Assembly: GCA_963714145.1 (NCBI GenBank)
Contig: OY970235.1
Span: 8,680,001 to 8,744,000, forward strand
Direction of reading: 5' to 3'
DNA length: 64,000 nucleotides
Origin: JBBWZH01 sp035544115
GTDB lineage: Bacteria; Actinomycetota; Actinomycetes; Mycobacteriales; CADCTP01
The translations under genes and the position numbers were made by a program. Positions 62,470 to 64,000 of this stretch are shown here, piece by piece (the stretch's first letter is position 1; each line of letters starts with the position of its first letter). The notes under the pieces were generated by a model. It searched no databases. It was not told the DNA's origin and saw only the letters and a program-made list of their open reading frames with translations.

Positions 62470-63137
62470 ACCCAGGGCAGCCCATCCGGGTCGTCATCGT
62501 CGACGACCACACGCTCTTCCGCGAGGGCATCCGGGAGATGCTGGAGCTCGAGCCGGAGATCACCGTGCTGGCCGAGGGCTGCAGTGGGCCAGAGGCCGTC
62601 TCGCTGGCCAGCCGGCACCAGCCGGACGTGATGCTGCTGGACGTCGGGATGCCCGGTGACGGCCCGGCAGCGACCATCGACCAGATCCGCGCGGTCTCGC
62701 CGCGGTCCCGGCTGGTCATCCTGACCATGCACGACGACCCGGACCTGATGCGCGAGCTGACCGACCGTGGTGCCTCGGCGTACCTGGTGAAGAGCGTCAG
62801 CCGCAAGGAGCTCACCGCGGTGCTGCGGCTGGTGCCGCGCAGCGCCGACACCGTCGTGCTGTACGTGCCGCGGCGCACCCTGCAGAGTGCCGAGCGGGCG
62901 CCGCGCGACCTGCTGTCCCCGCGCGAGCTGGACGTACTGCAGTTGGTGGCGCTGGCGTTGAGCAACGGTCAGATCGCGCACCGGCTGTCCATCACCGAGG
63001 CGACGGTCAAGCGGCACCTGAGCAACGTCTACCCGAAGCTCGGGGCGGTGTCCCGGCTGGACGCGATCAACAAGGCGGTGGCGGCGGGGTTGATCCGCCG
63101 GCCGAAGGACAAGCCCGACCCGCCCGCCGAGGACTGA
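62466..63137 (+). CDS. NarL/LuxR-type response regulator
   Basis: 223 aa. Receiver (1-125) with VVIVDDHTLFREGIREML, phospho-acceptor Asp in VMLLDVGMPGDGP, Thr in LTMHDD and Lys in YLVKSVS; then a LuxR helix-turn-helix (about 150-210: LSPRELDVLQLVALALSNGQIAHRLSITEATVKRHLSNVYPKLG). Partner of the kinase upstream. The ATG overlaps the kinase stop. Confidence 0.93.
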   Translation: MNPGQPIRVVIVDDHTLFREGIREMLELEPEITVLAEGCSGPEAVSLASRHQPDVMLLDVGMPGDGPAATIDQIRAVSPRSRLVILTMHDDPDLMRELTDRGASAYLVKSVSRKELTAVLRLVPRSADTVVLYVPRRTLQSAERAPRDLLSPRELDVLQLVALALSNGQIAHRLSITEATVKRHLSNVYPKLGAVSRLDAINKAVAAGLIRRPKDKPDPPAED

Positions 63138-63149
63138 CCGGCCCGGCGG

Positions 63150-64000
63150 CTACCGGGCCTGGGCGTCGGGTTCCTCCTCGGCCGCCAGGGTCCGGGCGAT
63201 CAGCCGGATCAGCGCGGGGACGTGGTAGCTGGCGCAGCCGTCCGCCTCGGTCTGCCGGTCGACCGGGCCGAGCGGGTGCTCCTCGACCAGCCGGGCGTCC
63301 ACCAACCGCTCCAGCACCGCCTCGGCGGCGCTCTCGCCCATGCCGAGCAGGTGCGCCGCGGTGACCGGGCGCATCGCGCCGGGCCGGGCGGCGATGATCC
63401 GGAACGCCCGCTGCTGGGTCGACGCGAGCTGCCGGTAGCTGGCCGCGGTGGTGGAGACCAGGGCGGTGCCGCCCTCGCGCAGCTCCCGCAGCCGGTCCTC
63501 CTCGCAGCGCAGCCGGCCCACCAGCCGGGCCACCGACCAGGTCGGCCGGGACGTCAGCCGGGTGCCGGCGGCGACCAGCGCGAGCGGCAGGTGGTCGCAC
63601 AGCGCGGCGACCTCGGACGCGGCGTCCAGCTCGGCCAGCACCCGGTCCGGCCCGATCATGGTGCCGAGCAGGGTGAGGCACTCGACCGGTTCCAGCAGCG
63701 GCAGCTCGATCGTGCGCAGCCCGGGCAGGCCGCCCAGATGCCGCAGGCTGGTGGCGAGCACCATCGACCCGCGCCCGCTGGGCAGCAGCTCGCGCAGCTG
63801 GGCCGCGGTGCCGACGTGGTCGACCACCAGCAGGATCTGCCGGTCCGCCGACCAGGTCCGGAACATGCTGCCCAGTTCGGCCGCGCTGTAGCCGGCCAGC
63901 GGCGACCGGACGCCGACCGCGCGCAGGAAACCGGCCAGCACGTCGGCCATGCCGCGGTCGCCCGCGGCGATCGCCCGCAGGTCGACGTAGAGCTGGCCGT
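63150..64000 (-). CDS. NB-ARC/AfsR-like ATPase protein (start outside the window)
   Basis: 283 codons of the C-terminal side are visible and the frame is open at the right edge. LLVVDHVGTAAQLRELLPSGRGSMVLATSLRHLGGL corresponds to Walker B and following NB-ARC parts, then CDHLPLALVAAGTRLTSRP (GLPL-like motif) and a winged-helix segment to the end. No TPR tail follows, so it stops soon after NB-ARC, unlike the SARP gene in this window. Probably another cluster regulator. Confidence 0.72.
   Translation of the reverse strand, partial: GQLYVDLRAIAAGDRGMADVLAGFLRAVGVRSPLAGYSAAELGSMFRTWSADRQILLVVDHVGTAAQLRELLPSGRGSMVLATSLRHLGGLPGLRTIELPLLEPVECLTLLGTMIGPDRVLAELDAASEVAALCDHLPLALVAAGTRLTSRPTWSVARLVGRLRCEEDRLRELREGGTALVSTTAASYRQLASTQQRAFRIIAARPGAMRPVTAAHLLGMGESAAEAVLERLVDARLVEEHPLGPVDRQTEADGCASYHVPALIRLIARTLAAEEEPDAQAR

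Overview
The window is about 72-75% GC by eye, is densely coded, and uses many GTG starts and leaderless genes with a TANNNT box 6-7 bases upstream. Gene content (AfsR/SARP regulator, Sfp-type phosphopantetheinyl transferase, Kdp with KdpF, LuxR regulators, actinomycete-type eCIS) points to a filamentous actinomycete, most likely Micromonosporaceae (Actinoplanes-like); the family assignment is inference.

Left part (1-29.6 kb). At 1-1.7 kb there is polymorphic-toxin debris: the C-terminus of a CdiA-like nuclease, a possible immunity gene and a HEAT-repeat immunity-like gene whose last repeat is duplicated upstream. A lipoprotein, a TetR gene (one frameshift), an MMPL exporter and an unknown protein with an HGT/VYAT motif follow. 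Then comes a potassium region: kup, a KimA-type permease, a small DUF4118-like membrane protein, and kdpFABCD. The kdpA-D stretch (11.7-19.1 kb) carries dozens of single-base indels, while its neighbours are intact. Next are a tannase-family esterase, a four-gene locus that looks like a small ribosomal-peptide system (62-aa precursor, two alpha-helical proteins, one ending in a thioredoxin domain, and an ABC exporter), a LuxR-VOC fusion, twin secreted SGNH esterases and an MmcQ-like gene. Two copies of a conserved hairpin element flank the esterase/MmcQ block.

Middle (29.7-49.8 kb). A single leftward operon encodes an extracellular contractile injection system (eCIS): AAA+ ATPase, DUF4255 cap protein, sheath, tube, a tail-assembly-chaperone pair apparently joined by -1 ribosomal frameshifting, a 489-aa Pro/Gly-rich protein in the usual tape-measure position, LysM hub protein, VgrG-like spike, PAAR tip, gp25, two baseplate-J proteins, a gpI-like protein, an S74-type fibre and a coiled-coil protein. 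A DUF4157 (HExxH) gene diverges from it across a promoter with two tandem 16-bp palindromes. Behind that gene lies about 0.92 kb of nested repeats able to form tandem hairpins.

Right part (49.8-64 kb). The pntA1-pntA2-pntB transhydrogenase operon, then what looks like the edge of a specialised-metabolite cluster: SARP/AfsR regulator, phosphopantetheinyl transferase, DUF5988 protein, acyl-CoA carboxylase beta subunit, UbiA prenyltransferase, a NarL-type two-component pair and an NB-ARC protein running off the window.

Across the whole window an 11-bp palindrome, TCCACWGTGGA, recurs far more often than chance, usually read as Ser-Thr-Val-Asp inside genes.
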